Below are positions 38,542 to 49,505 of a stretch of DNA of 64,000 bases, piece by piece. Source of the stretch: Ardenticatenaceae bacterium (lineage in GTDB: Bacteria > Chloroflexota > Anaerolineae > Promineifilales > Promineifilaceae); contig JACKBN010000005.1 of the NCBI GenBank assembly GCA_020634565.1, forward strand, positions 298,180 through 362,179, given 5' to 3'. How positions within the stretch are numbered: position 1 is the first letter of the stretch; every line of letters begins with the position of its first letter. The notes beneath the pieces were generated by a model. The model worked only from the letters and a program-made list of their open reading frames with translations, had not been told where the DNA came from and did no database searches. A program made the translations under genes and the position numbers.

Positions 38542-39599
38542 TGAAGGCCCGGTGCCGTCTGGGCATCTTTTGGGCATTTATTACGGCCGTTCTCTTCACA
38601 ACTTGCCAATCTCAACCCTCTTTTTTTGCCGCTGTTGAACCGCTGCCCACGCTGGTTCTAACCCTATCTATTCTGCCAATTCCACCCACCCCGCTGCTCA
38701 CACCTACGCAGATTTTGGCCAGCGCCACGCCTTCGGCTACGCCAACGGCCGTTCCGCCCACACCAACACCAACCCACACGCAAACCCCAACCGTCACGCC
38801 AACGGCTCATTATCAGCTTGCCCTAAACGTAACGCAGCCCCAAGGGTATCTTAGCCAATTCCGCCTGGTGGCCTTTTACGGCAGCCCTACCGGGCCAGGC
38901 CTGGGCATTTTTGGGGAACTTCCCCGTGAGCAAATGCATCAGCAGCTTTTGGCCACCATTGCCGAATATGAACCGCTCTCCGACCGGCCCATTTTGCCGG
39001 CTTATCACCTGGTCACCACCGTGGCTAATCCCTACCCGCCCACCTACCGGCATCATGCCAGCCTGGAATTAATCGAAAGCTGGATAGAAGAGGCGAAGGT
39101 GTTGGAAACGGCCGTTATCCTCGATATTCAGCCAGGACGCGCCGATTTAATGAGTGAATACAACCGTGTGGAATACTTGCTATACGAACCACACGTGCAT
39201 TTGGCCATTGACCCGGAGTTCACCATGAACAACTGGCAGGTGCCAGGAGCCAATATCGGCCAGCTTTATGCCGAGCAAATCAACGCCATCCAGGCCAAAA
39301 TGAACGCGATCGGGGCCGCGATTGGGCTGAATCGCGTGCTGATTCTGCACCAGTTCCGCCCAGCCATGCTGCCGGACAAGGCACTTATCGAAGATTATCC
39401 TTATGTGGAGATTGTGATTGACGGGGATGGCGTAGGCGCGGCAGGGGCCAAAATTCGCAATTACACCACTTATGCCGCTGAGCCTGCCTTTGAATTTGGC
39501 GGCTTCAAGCTCTTCCCCACCGATGGCGATTACCCCATCATGACACCAACCGACGTAATGAATTTAGCCCCGCAGCCGGTGCTCATCATTTACCAGTAA
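38541..39599 (+). CDS. Secreted protein of unknown function with Thr-Pro linker
   Basis: Protein of 352 aa with an N-terminal hydrophobic stretch ending FTTC (weak lipobox), a Thr/Pro-rich linker (about 50-95, PTPTPTHTQTPTVTP) and a C-terminal domain (about 105-350) starting LVAFYGSPTGPGLGIFGELP. Conserved-looking acidic steps at strand ends (VILDIQPG, HLAIDPEF, EIVIDGDG) suggest a TIM-barrel, perhaps glycosidase-like. I do not recognise a catalytic family with certainty. It overlaps the MBL gene by one base (TAATG), which implies a shared role or at least shared expression. Confidence 0.75.
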   Translation: MKARCRLGIFWAFITAVLFTTCQSQPSFFAAVEPLPTLVLTLSILPIPPTPLLTPTQILASATPSATPTAVPPTPTPTHTQTPTVTPTAHYQLALNVTQPQGYLSQFRLVAFYGSPTGPGLGIFGELPREQMHQQLLATIAEYEPLSDRPILPAYHLVTTVANPYPPTYRHHASLELIESWIEEAKVLETAVILDIQPGRADLMSEYNRVEYLLYEPHVHLAIDPEFTMNNWQVPGANIGQLYAEQINAIQAKMNAIGAAIGLNRVLILHQFRPAMLPDKALIEDYPYVEIVIDGDGVGAAGAKIRNYTTYAAEPAFEFGGFKLFPTDGDYPIMTPTDVMNLAPQPVLIIYQ

Positions 39600-39613
39600 G
39601 CAGCAGCACACGT

Positions 39614-40501
39614 TTAGCTTTGCAACAGGGTCAATTTGCCAGGAAGAATCTGGTACTCAATCTGCGTGGCCGCCTCGGCAATGATTTCGCCGTCGGCGTG
39701 GATGGGCGTGCCGGGACTGCTGGTGATGCTGATGTGTTGGGTACGGCCGTACACCACATCCGGGTGTTGAATGTGCGTCTTGCGAAACAGCTTCACCAAA
39801 ATAGAAAGAACTGTTAGCTTCGGCACTTCTGGCGCAAAGACAAAATCGAACAGTCCATCATCTACGGCCGCATTGGGGGCCATATAAAAACCGCCAGTGC
39901 GTGGCCCGTTGCATACCGAGAGCAAATAAGCCGGGCCATCATAGCCGCCATCATCCCAACGGATCTGCATATCCCAGGCCGTTAGCTTGATGAGCCCCTT
40001 CAACAGGGCCAACACATAGCGCAGTTCCCCAGACAGCCGCTTCATGCGGATATTTTCCAGGGTAATCATCGGCTCCATGGCCACGGCACAGTTATTGATG
40101 AAAAAATGATCGTTGATGCGCCCCGCGTCAATCTGGCGCGTCTGGCCACGGGCGATTAGGGCCACAGCCTGCGTCAAATCACGCGGCAGCCCCACCATAT
40201 CGCTAAAATCGTTGGCCGTGCCGATAGGCAGGATGCCAAAGGGCACTGTGGGGCCATCACCGGCGGCGCGCAGCAGGCCATTGGCCACCTCGCTCAACGT
40301 ACCATCGCCACCAGCCGCAACCACGGCATCGTAGCCTTGAGCAACGGCCGTTTCCGCCAAAGCAATCGCCTCTTGAGGTTTTTCCGTCTGGGCAATATCC
40401 GCAGACAAACCGTTGGCCGCAAAGGCGGCCCGCACCTCATCCAGGCGGGAACCGGCCCGCCAGCGGTTGGCATAGGGGTTCAAAATCACCTTAATCTTCA
40501 T
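39614..40501 (-). CDS. Diacylglycerol kinase-family lipid kinase
   Basis: Cytoplasmic lipid kinase of 295 aa (DagK/YegS/BmrU type). It starts MKIKVILNPYANRWRAG and has the nucleotide site VVAAGGDGTLSEVANGL and the second motif GILPIGTANDFS. The C-terminal beta domain begins near residue 130. ATG 40501 lies inside the end of the upstream GDPD gene (11-bp overlap), so they are coupled. Together with the phosphodiesterase this suggests turnover of membrane glycerolipid headgroups. The specific lipid cannot be told. Confidence 0.9.
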   Translation of the reverse strand: MKIKVILNPYANRWRAGSRLDEVRAAFAANGLSADIAQTEKPQEAIALAETAVAQGYDAVVAAGGDGTLSEVANGLLRAAGDGPTVPFGILPIGTANDFSDMVGLPRDLTQAVALIARGQTRQIDAGRINDHFFINNCAVAMEPMITLENIRMKRLSGELRYVLALLKGLIKLTAWDMQIRWDDGGYDGPAYLLSVCNGPRTGGFYMAPNAAVDDGLFDFVFAPEVPKLTVLSILVKLFRKTHIQHPDVVYGRTQHISITSSPGTPIHADGEIIAEAATQIEYQILPGKLTLLQS

Positions 40502-41219
40502 GAGCAAACAGCACCCCCTGAATGAATTTTGGCTTGTTGGTGATAAGCGCGTGCACGCCCAGCCCCGCCAGCCGCTGCGCCTCAGCCGGATCATCCACCG
40601 TCCACACATGCACGCGCCAGCCATGTTTTTTGGCCCAGGCCATGTAATCAGCATCCACCATGCGGTAATAAGGATGCACCGCCTGAACCGGAATCAGCGA
40701 ATGTTTGAACTTGAAGGCCGATTTGTAGCTGAGATGCGCCACCCAGGTTGATTGCGTCAGGTGGCGGCGAGCATAACGCATCGCCAGGGGATTAAAGGAG
40801 GATACAACCGTTTGTCGCTCAACGCCGTGTGCCTGAATGCGGTCGGCCACTGCGGCAGCCAGACCCGTGTCGCGCAATGCGGCCGTTTTTAGTTCCACAT
40901 TGTATAAAAAGTTGGGGCCGACTGTTTCAAACACCTCGTCTAATGTGGGGATTGGCTGCCCTTGCCCGGCATCCAGCTTTTGTAGTTCAGCCACGGTGAA
41001 CTGCTGCACTGCCCCACGGCCGTTTGTGGTGCGTTCCAACTGGCTATCATGAATCACCACGGGCCAACCATCGGCTGAAAGCTGCACATCAAACTCAATG
41101 CCATCCGCGCCCTGGTTTTGTGCCAGGGTAAACGCTGCCAGCGTGTTTTCCGGTGCTTCTGCACTGGCTCCACGATGGCCGATGATTAACGGCCGTTGCG
41201 CAGAAATCCAGTCTTTCAT
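40491..41219 (-). CDS. Glycerophosphodiester phosphodiesterase
   Basis: TIM-barrel enzyme of 242 aa that splits glycerophosphodiesters into an alcohol and glycerol 3-phosphate. GDPD motifs are complete: IGHRGASAEAPENTLAAF (catalytic His and metal-binding Glu), GIEFDVQLSADG, VIHDSQLERTTNG and VELK. No signal peptide, so it is the cytoplasmic type. The start ATG 41219 directly follows the stop of the AAA ATPase gene. It precedes the lipid kinase with an 11-bp overlap. Confidence 0.93.
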   Translation of the reverse strand: MKDWISAQRPLIIGHRGASAEAPENTLAAFTLAQNQGADGIEFDVQLSADGWPVVIHDSQLERTTNGRGAVQQFTVAELQKLDAGQGQPIPTLDEVFETVGPNFLYNVELKTAALRDTGLAAAVADRIQAHGVERQTVVSSFNPLAMRYARRHLTQSTWVAHLSYKSAFKFKHSLIPVQAVHPYYRMVDADYMAWAKKHGWRVHVWTVDDPAEAQRLAGLGVHALITNKPKFIQGVLFAHED

Positions 41220-41222
41220 CAA

Positions 41223-42533
41223 CTAAAGCTGAACGAAGTAAGAATCAGCCGCCTGATCCAGCAACTCTTTGGTAAGCTGCGGTTTGACGCCAAGATAATC
41301 CGCAATATCCAAAAGCTGGTCCAGAATGTCGCGGGGATGGTTGGCACGCAGCTTTTGGTTTCGCTTGATGTAATACTCTTGCAGCAGATAACGAATGCCC
41401 TGCTCATCATACTCAACGCGGCGACGTTCACACACCCGCTTAAAAATTTCGCGGTAGCCATCAAACGAAGGTGATGTCACTTCAATCTTGTGCCGGATAC
41501 GGCGCAAGAACGCCTCATCCACCAGATCCCGTGGCGGCAAGTTGGTCGAAAAGACAATCAGCACCTCAAATGGCACCTCTACTTTCCGCCCCGTGTGCAG
41601 CGCCAAAAAGTCGATCTGCTTTTCCATCGGCACAATCCAGCGGTTCAGCAAATCACGCGGCCGTACTTGCTGCCGCCCAAAGTCATCAATCAGGAACATG
41701 CCGCCGTTCGCCTTCATTTGGAACGGCGCTTCGTAATATTTATTCGTCGGATCGTAAATGAGTTCCAACCCATCCAGCGTCAGCTCACCACCCACCATGA
41801 TCACCGGGCGTTTGATACGCACCCAACGGGCATCGCCCCGGCGCGGACCCAACTGACCCGTAGTCATTTTGCGCTCAATATCCGGCACAGTCACATGATT
41901 AATTTCATCAAACACCTTGATGATCTGGCCATCCACTTCCACAGCATACGGAATGTACATGTCGTTGGTGAGAATCATACGGCCGATACTTTCCGCAATG
42001 GTCGTCTTCCCATTTCCGGGCGGGCCGTATAAAAAGATAGACTTACCAGAGTTAGCCGCCGGACCAATCTTGCTGAACACAGAATCTTCTAACACCAGGT
42101 GCGAAAGCGATTGCTTCATCAACTTGGGATTTACCCGCAGCCGATTGCCACCCTGCGCCTTGATAGCCGCTATATAATTTTCCCACGGCACCGGAGCCGC
42201 CCCGACATAGGTAGTCCGCTCTAGCTGCTCACGCGCCCGTTCAGCGCCTTTAGACGTAATAGAGTATTGGTAAGTAGCAGCCCCCAAGCCCCCAGACCCT
42301 TTCACTTCACACATTTGCTCCCGTTTAAGAAAATCCATCACCGTACTAACGACAGTGGCAAAGGGCAAATGCATATACTCAGCAATGTCATGGCCAGTTA
42401 GCTGGCCGCGAAAATACATGATCTTTAAGGCTAAATCCTGCAGAAAGCCTTGTGATAATCCTGTATCTTCAATTCCTTTAATTGCTGGTGGTTCCCAATC
42501 TAGTTGTTGTGGACCTGGTGCTGATGTGCTCAT
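41223..42533 (-). CDS. AAA ATPase with N-terminal winged helix
   Basis: Protein of 436 aa. Residues about 30-110 look like a winged-helix module (IMYFRGQLTGHDIAEYMHLP, then YSITSKGAERAREQ). The AAA module has Walker A LYGPPGNGKTTIAES, Walker B MFLIDDFGRQQ, the sensor VLIVFSTNLPP and the Arg finger FLRRIRHKIE. The substrate is unknown; family members are frequent near type IV pilus or signalling genes in several phyla. GGAG precedes the ATG. It is the first gene of an operon with the GDPD and lipid kinase genes. Confidence 0.85.
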   Translation of the reverse strand: MSTSAPGPQQLDWEPPAIKGIEDTGLSQGFLQDLALKIMYFRGQLTGHDIAEYMHLPFATVVSTVMDFLKREQMCEVKGSGGLGAATYQYSITSKGAERAREQLERTTYVGAAPVPWENYIAAIKAQGGNRLRVNPKLMKQSLSHLVLEDSVFSKIGPAANSGKSIFLYGPPGNGKTTIAESIGRMILTNDMYIPYAVEVDGQIIKVFDEINHVTVPDIERKMTTGQLGPRRGDARWVRIKRPVIMVGGELTLDGLELIYDPTNKYYEAPFQMKANGGMFLIDDFGRQQVRPRDLLNRWIVPMEKQIDFLALHTGRKVEVPFEVLIVFSTNLPPRDLVDEAFLRRIRHKIEVTSPSFDGYREIFKRVCERRRVEYDEQGIRYLLQEYYIKRNQKLRANHPRDILDQLLDIADYLGVKPQLTKELLDQAADSYFVQL

Positions 42534-42721
42534 CTATAAATCTCCGTAAATTCCCGCAAACTGCTCGAACGAATGGACTCATATTGTAATTCGGCTACTT
42601 TAAATTCACAAGATTGTTATCGTCTCGGCAAATGGAAATGACCCAATTTTCAGAATTTACTCAAGGAAAAATCATGAAGTTCAGGGGATAAGTGCCAAAA
42701 TTTGGTTAATTCTTGCCTGAA

Positions 42722-44134
42722 TCAAGTTGTTTCATAAACTTGAATCAAGTTTGTTTGTCCGGCCAAGCCAAAGGGAACACCTGCCGTAATGACTAGTTTT
42801 TCCCCAGGGGCTAAATCCAGCTTCTGTAAAGCGGAAACCGTTCGGGATACCATGTCAGCTGTGTGGGAAAAATCTTTCACCAGCACACACTCAACGCCCC
42901 AAACCAGCGAGAGCTTGCGCTGCGTTTGCTCTGAGGGAGAAACGGCCATGATGGGCGTGGGCGGGCGGTGCCGCGCGATTTGCGTAGCCGTGTAACCAGA
43001 CATGGTGGCACTTACAATCGCCCGGGCATTGATTTGCTCGGCCACATCACAACAAGCGGTGCTGATGGCCTGGGTGACGCTGTGCGCTTCTGTGACTTCG
43101 GCCTGCCGCCGATTGCGCCAATCTGAATAAGGGAAGGCTCCCTCAATAATTTCACTGATTTGCTTCATCATCAGCACCGATTCCACTGGGAAGCTGCCGG
43201 AAGCCGTCTCGCCAGAAAGCATCACCGCATCGGTTCCGTCCAGAATGGCGTTGGCCACATCACTGGCTTCGGCACGGGTGGGGCGCGGATGCTCTACCAT
43301 GGATTGCAGCATCTGCGTGGCGGTGATGACGGGCTTCCCCACGTCGTTACAGGTGCGGATGATGCGCTTTTGCAGCAGGGGCACCTCTTGCGGCTGCACC
43401 TCGATGCCCAAATCACCGCGAGCCACCATCATGCCATCGGCTGCATCGCGGATTTCTTCCAGGTGGTCAATCGCCTCGCTTTTTTCAATCTTGGCGATGA
43501 TAGGGATGTTGGCCCCTTCAGCTTTCATAAGTTCGCGCAGTTCTTCGATATCTGCGGCCGTTCTAACAAACGAGAGCGCCACAAAATCCAGTTCCAGGGC
43601 ACAAATCAGCTTCAAATCTTCTTTGTCTTTATCCGTGATGCTGGAAATGGGCAGGTCCGTACCGGGTGCGTTGACCCCTTTGCGTGACTCGAGTAAGCCC
43701 GCCACGGTGGTCATACAGCGCAGGGCATCGCCCATTTTTTCGGCTACTGTAAATTCCACTTCGCCATCGCCTATGACCAGGCGCGCGCCTGGTTCGATGG
43801 CTTCGATGAGGTCTGGATGGGGCAAGTGGATCATGGCGGGCTGCCCGCGGTGGGGCGTGAGGACAACTTCTTCGCCAAGAGAGAGCTGGATACCGCCCGT
43901 CTTGACGTGACCCAGGCGAATTTTGGGACCTTGCAGGTCACCTAAAATGCCAAGAACTTTGCCTTCGCTCTCGGCAACTTCACGAAGCATCGTAACGGTT
44001 TTGGTGTGCTGCTCATGGTCGCCGTGGGAGAAGTTGACGCGCGCCACGCGCATACCGGCGGCAATCATGCGGCGGATGGTTTCTGGATTATTGGAGGCAG
44101 GGCCAATGGTAGCGACTATCTTTGTTCGGGCCAT
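42722..44134 (-). CDS. pyk: Pyruvate kinase
   Basis: Glycolytic enzyme of 470 aa that converts phosphoenolpyruvate and ADP to pyruvate and ATP. The sequence is collinear with bacterial Pyk from TKIVATIGPASNNPETI through NFSHGDHEQH, DLQGPKIRLG, the active-site IAKIEKSEAIDH, MVARGDLGIEV and AEASDVANAILDGTDAVMLSGETASG to the C-terminal domain. No extra C-terminal PEP-utilising domain. ATG 44134 has AAGGA upstream. It contains no exact ACGGCCGT copy, in contrast with most genes around it. Confidence 0.97.
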   Translation of the reverse strand: MARTKIVATIGPASNNPETIRRMIAAGMRVARVNFSHGDHEQHTKTVTMLREVAESEGKVLGILGDLQGPKIRLGHVKTGGIQLSLGEEVVLTPHRGQPAMIHLPHPDLIEAIEPGARLVIGDGEVEFTVAEKMGDALRCMTTVAGLLESRKGVNAPGTDLPISSITDKDKEDLKLICALELDFVALSFVRTAADIEELRELMKAEGANIPIIAKIEKSEAIDHLEEIRDAADGMMVARGDLGIEVQPQEVPLLQKRIIRTCNDVGKPVITATQMLQSMVEHPRPTRAEASDVANAILDGTDAVMLSGETASGSFPVESVLMMKQISEIIEGAFPYSDWRNRRQAEVTEAHSVTQAISTACCDVAEQINARAIVSATMSGYTATQIARHRPPTPIMAVSPSEQTQRKLSLVWGVECVLVKDFSHTADMVSRTVSALQKLDLAPGEKLVITAGVPFGLAGQTNLIQVYETT

Positions 44135-44421
44135 AGGAAATCCTTAGCTAACGTTAACAGGTGTTTATTGGGTAATGGTATCCCAAGCAGATAACCCTTA
44201 CAACTTGTTTTCGTTCTGGTTATGATGGCAAAAAGTGGGAACGGCCGTTTCCACCCATAAATTCCACCGTAAACCGTACCCTCTCCTACCTATAACCAAT
44301 GCCGTTTAGGACAGAAAGACTAAGGACAACTGAAGACCCGCCTGCCATACTCAAGTTAAGATCATCTGTTGGTCGGTTCACCTACCACGACACACCACCA
44401 CAAACGATATACTATTGCAAA

Positions 44422-46675
<2,254 letters not shown>

Positions 46676-46677
<2 letters not shown>

Positions 46678-46707
46678 AAAGGCTGGCACCCAATTCAAGG
46701 GTGCCAG
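46676..46707 (-). terminator. Terminator of the lipB-lipA operon
   Basis: Stem CTGGCACCC / GGGTGCCAG (46683-46707) with a 7-base loop; on the minus strand it is followed by CCTTTTTAAA. It lies 28 bases after the lipA stop and 6 bases after the convergent kinase stop, so it may also serve the plus strand. Confidence 0.8.
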
Positions 46708-46734
46708 ATTCCCCGATTCCGTCTGCCTTAGGCG

Positions 46735-47655
46735 CTATTTACCCAGCAGCACCTCAACCTGTTCATGAGCCCGATAGCTGCTGCGCACCAGAGGGCCGCT
46801 TTCTACCCAACGGAAACCCATTTCCAGGCCAAGCTCTTTAAGCTTGGCAAACTCTTCAGGCGTATAGTAGCGATCAATTGGCCAATGGTTACGCGTGGGC
46901 TGCAAATATTGACCAATGGTCAAAATATCAACTCCCCAGCTTTGTAAATCTTGCATAGTGGCCAACAATTCTTCCCAGGTTTCGCCCAGCCCCACCATAA
47001 TGCCGCTCTTGGTCAGCAAGTCTGGTGCCATTTGTTTGGCGTTCGTCAGGGTGGCCTGGGCCCATTCGTATTTGTCCTGCGGCTGAATGGTGCGGAAGAG
47101 CCGTTGCACCGTTTCCACATTGTGGTTGAGGATTTCTGGACGCGCATCCATAACAATTTGCAGTGCGTCGCGGCTGCCTTTGAAGTCAGGAATAAGCACC
47201 TCGATGGAACAGCCGGGCTGCACCTCGCGGATGCGGTTGATGCAGGCGGCAAAAATGGGTGCGCCGCCGTCAGCTCGTTCATCTCGATTAACAGAAGTGA
47301 TAACAACATGCTTCAGGTTCATCGACTTGACGGCCTGGGCAACACGTTCTGGCTCGGCCCAATCCATCGGCAACGGCCGTCCCGTTTTCACGTCACAAAA
47401 GCGGCAGCTGCGGGTACAAATATCGCCCATGATGAGGAAGGTGGCGGTACGAGAACCCCAACATTCGCCGATGTTGGGACAGCGCGCTTCTTCACACACC
47501 GTGTGCAGTTCCTGGCTGCGCATGAGCCCTTTAAGGAAGTGATAGTTTTCGTTGGTATCGTGAATTTGGCGAACCTTGATCCAGGACGGCCGTCTTTGGG
47601 GACGACTTTGCGGATCAGGGGTTTCTTTAATCGAATCTAATGAAATGTGAGACAT
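46735..47655 (-). CDS. lipA: Lipoyl synthase
   Basis: Radical SAM enzyme of 306 aa that inserts two sulfurs into octanoyl groups on lipoyl domains. Both iron-sulfur sites are visible: CEEARCPNIGEC (auxiliary cluster) and the radical SAM CTRSCRFC. The C-terminal VRSSYRAHEQ carries the Ser ligand of the auxiliary cluster. ATG 47655 has AAGGAAAG directly upstream. It follows lipB by 14 bases. There is no pyruvate dehydrogenase gene in the window. Confidence 0.97.
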   Translation of the reverse strand: MSHISLDSIKETPDPQSRPQRRPSWIKVRQIHDTNENYHFLKGLMRSQELHTVCEEARCPNIGECWGSRTATFLIMGDICTRSCRFCDVKTGRPLPMDWAEPERVAQAVKSMNLKHVVITSVNRDERADGGAPIFAACINRIREVQPGCSIEVLIPDFKGSRDALQIVMDARPEILNHNVETVQRLFRTIQPQDKYEWAQATLTNAKQMAPDLLTKSGIMVGLGETWEELLATMQDLQSWGVDILTIGQYLQPTRNHWPIDRYYTPEEFAKLKELGLEMGFRWVESGPLVRSSYRAHEQVEVLLGK

Positions 47656-47669
47656 AGCTTTCCTTAAAA

Positions 47670-48374
47670 TCAGGCAGGCTGATTGGCTGCCCACTGAATG
47701 TTGGTTTGCAGTTGAAAAACGGCCGTAAACGCGGCCACCAAATGCGGCAAAACGTCAACAATGGTCACGGGCGTATCTAAAAATTGGGCCATGCTGGCCA
47801 CCCCGTGATCTTGAATACCGCAGGGAATGATGTGGCTAAAGTAAGACAAATCGGGCTGAACGTTCAGGGCAAAACCGTGGCTGGTGACCCCATCTTTTTG
47901 AATGCGAATGCCCACCGCCGCAATTTTGTCCAAACCCTGGCCCGTTTCTACCCAAACGCCACGATGACCCTCAAATCGTTGGCCGTTAATACCAAACTTG
48001 GCCAATGTCTGGATAATTACCTCTTCGATGTCGGTTACGTAACGCTGCACCATACCCAAACCGGGCTGCTCATAAACACGCTTGAGCGAAAGAATGGGAT
48101 ACCCCACCAACTGCCCCGGCCCGTGATACGTAATGTCGCCGCCACGATCCACCTGGTAAAAGGCAATCTGGCGCGCAGTCAATTCGTCTTCGTTGAGGAG
48201 GAGGTTTTCCAAACGGCCGTTTCGGCCCAAAGTATAAGTGTGGGGATGCTCCAAAAGCAGCAGCTTGCCCGGCGTCTCCGGGTTGGCGATACGCTCAGCC
48301 ACCAGCGCTTTTTGCAGTTCCCACGCCTCCAAATAATCGACTTGTCCCGCCCATTCTACATCAATGTTTTGCAT
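47670..48374 (-). CDS. lipB: Octanoyltransferase
   Basis: Enzyme of 234 aa that transfers octanoate from acyl carrier protein to lipoyl domains. Signature RGGDITYHGPGQLVGYPI is present, with the catalytic Lys in KIAAVGIRI and the catalytic Cys in IIPCGIQDHGV. First gene of the lipB-lipA pair. Confidence 0.96.
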   Translation of the reverse strand: MQNIDVEWAGQVDYLEAWELQKALVAERIANPETPGKLLLLEHPHTYTLGRNGRLENLLLNEDELTARQIAFYQVDRGGDITYHGPGQLVGYPILSLKRVYEQPGLGMVQRYVTDIEEVIIQTLAKFGINGQRFEGHRGVWVETGQGLDKIAAVGIRIQKDGVTSHGFALNVQPDLSYFSHIIPCGIQDHGVASMAQFLDTPVTIVDVLPHLVAAFTAVFQLQTNIQWAANQPA

Positions 48375-48490
48375 ACCTTGCTCCCAAAATTAACGGGCCA
48401 TATTCTAGCACATTTTTGCCGAAACACGGCCGTTTTCACCGTTCGCTCAGGCACTTGTGGGAATCCTAGTTCCGAGGGACAATACAGTCA

Positions 48491-49438
48491 ATGAAAGAAA
48501 TCCAGAGCTTCGCCCAAACATTAATTGATAATGTCGAAAACGTGATTATTGGCAAACGGCCGAGTTTAGAACTGCTGGTTGTCTCCCTGTTGTGCGAAGG
48601 GCACACGCTGCTGGAAGACGTGCCCGGCGTGGGCAAAACCATGCTGGCCCGCGCTTTTGCCGTCAGCCTGGGCATTCAGTTCAAGCGGTTGCAATGCACC
48701 CCCGACCTCCTGCCCAACGACGTGACCGGCGTCTCCATTTTCGACCAGCAAAAACAAGGCTTCACCTTTGTACCTGGCCCCGTCTTCAGCAATATTTTGC
48801 TGGCCGATGAGATCAATCGGGCCACACCCCGCACGCAGTCGGCACTGCTGGAGGCGATGGGGGAACGGCAGGTGACGGTGGATGGGGTAACGCATGAATT
48901 GGAACGGCCGTTTTTCGTCCTGGCCACCCAAAATCCAGTGGAATACGAAGGCACCTTCCCCCTGCCCGAAGCGCAGCTCGACCGTTTTTTCATGAAGCTC
49001 AGCCTGGGCTATCTGGATGAAGCCAGCGAGAGCCAAATGCTGCTCAATTTGGGCCGCGCCCACCCCATCGAAAGCCTCAAGCAGGTGGTAGATGGTCATG
49101 AGCTGCCCAAGCTGGCGCGGCAGGTGTGGGATGTGCACGTAGACGATACCGTGCGTGATTACATCGTGCGGCTGACCTTTGCCACGCGGCGGCACAAAGA
49201 TCTCATTCTGGGGGCCAGCCCGCGCGGCAGCCATGCACTTTACCGGGGCATTCAGGCATATGCGGCCGTTCAGGGCCGCGACTACACCTTGCCCGACGAT
49301 GTGAAGAAGCTCGCCCCCGCTATTCTCTCCCATCGCTGCCTGATCCATCCAGAAAGCGCCCTGCGCGGCCACACCAACAGGGGCATCCTCAAAGAAATTA
49401 TGGAAGCCACGCCGTTGGACATTGGCGAACTAGAGTAA
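48491..49438 (+). CDS. MoxR-family AAA ATPase
   Basis: Chaperone-like ATPase of 315 aa. Walker A is in LLEDVPGVGKTMLARAF, Walker B in ILLADEINRATPRTQSALLEAM, sensor 1 in FFVLATQNPVEYEGTFPLPEAQLDRF. The gene opens a three-gene operon moxR-DUF58-DUF4129, a common set in which MoxR and a DUF58 protein act together; the exact client is generally unknown. Confidence 0.95.
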   Translation: MKEIQSFAQTLIDNVENVIIGKRPSLELLVVSLLCEGHTLLEDVPGVGKTMLARAFAVSLGIQFKRLQCTPDLLPNDVTGVSIFDQQKQGFTFVPGPVFSNILLADEINRATPRTQSALLEAMGERQVTVDGVTHELERPFFVLATQNPVEYEGTFPLPEAQLDRFFMKLSLGYLDEASESQMLLNLGRAHPIESLKQVVDGHELPKLARQVWDVHVDDTVRDYIVRLTFATRRHKDLILGASPRGSHALYRGIQAYAAVQGRDYTLPDDVKKLAPAILSHRCLIHPESALRGHTNRGILKEIMEATPLDIGELE

Positions 49439-49440
49439 AC

Positions 49441-49500
49441 TGTTGCAAGTAGCAAGTTGCGAGTAAAAACCTGCCACTTGCAACCGGCCACCTGCTACTC
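49441..49500. repeat. Short intergenic palindromic repeat
   Basis: GTTGCAAGTAGCAAGTTGCGAGT and its partial complement (ACTTGCAAC, then TGCTACTCG) form an imperfect palindrome that fills the gap between moxR and the DUF58 gene. It is of the REP-like kind seen elsewhere in the window. Confidence 0.55.
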
Positions 49501-49505
49501 GAAAA

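Noticed and set aside
48566..49372. 268-aa minus-strand open frame
   Set aside because: Antisense to moxR, which has complete AAA motifs.
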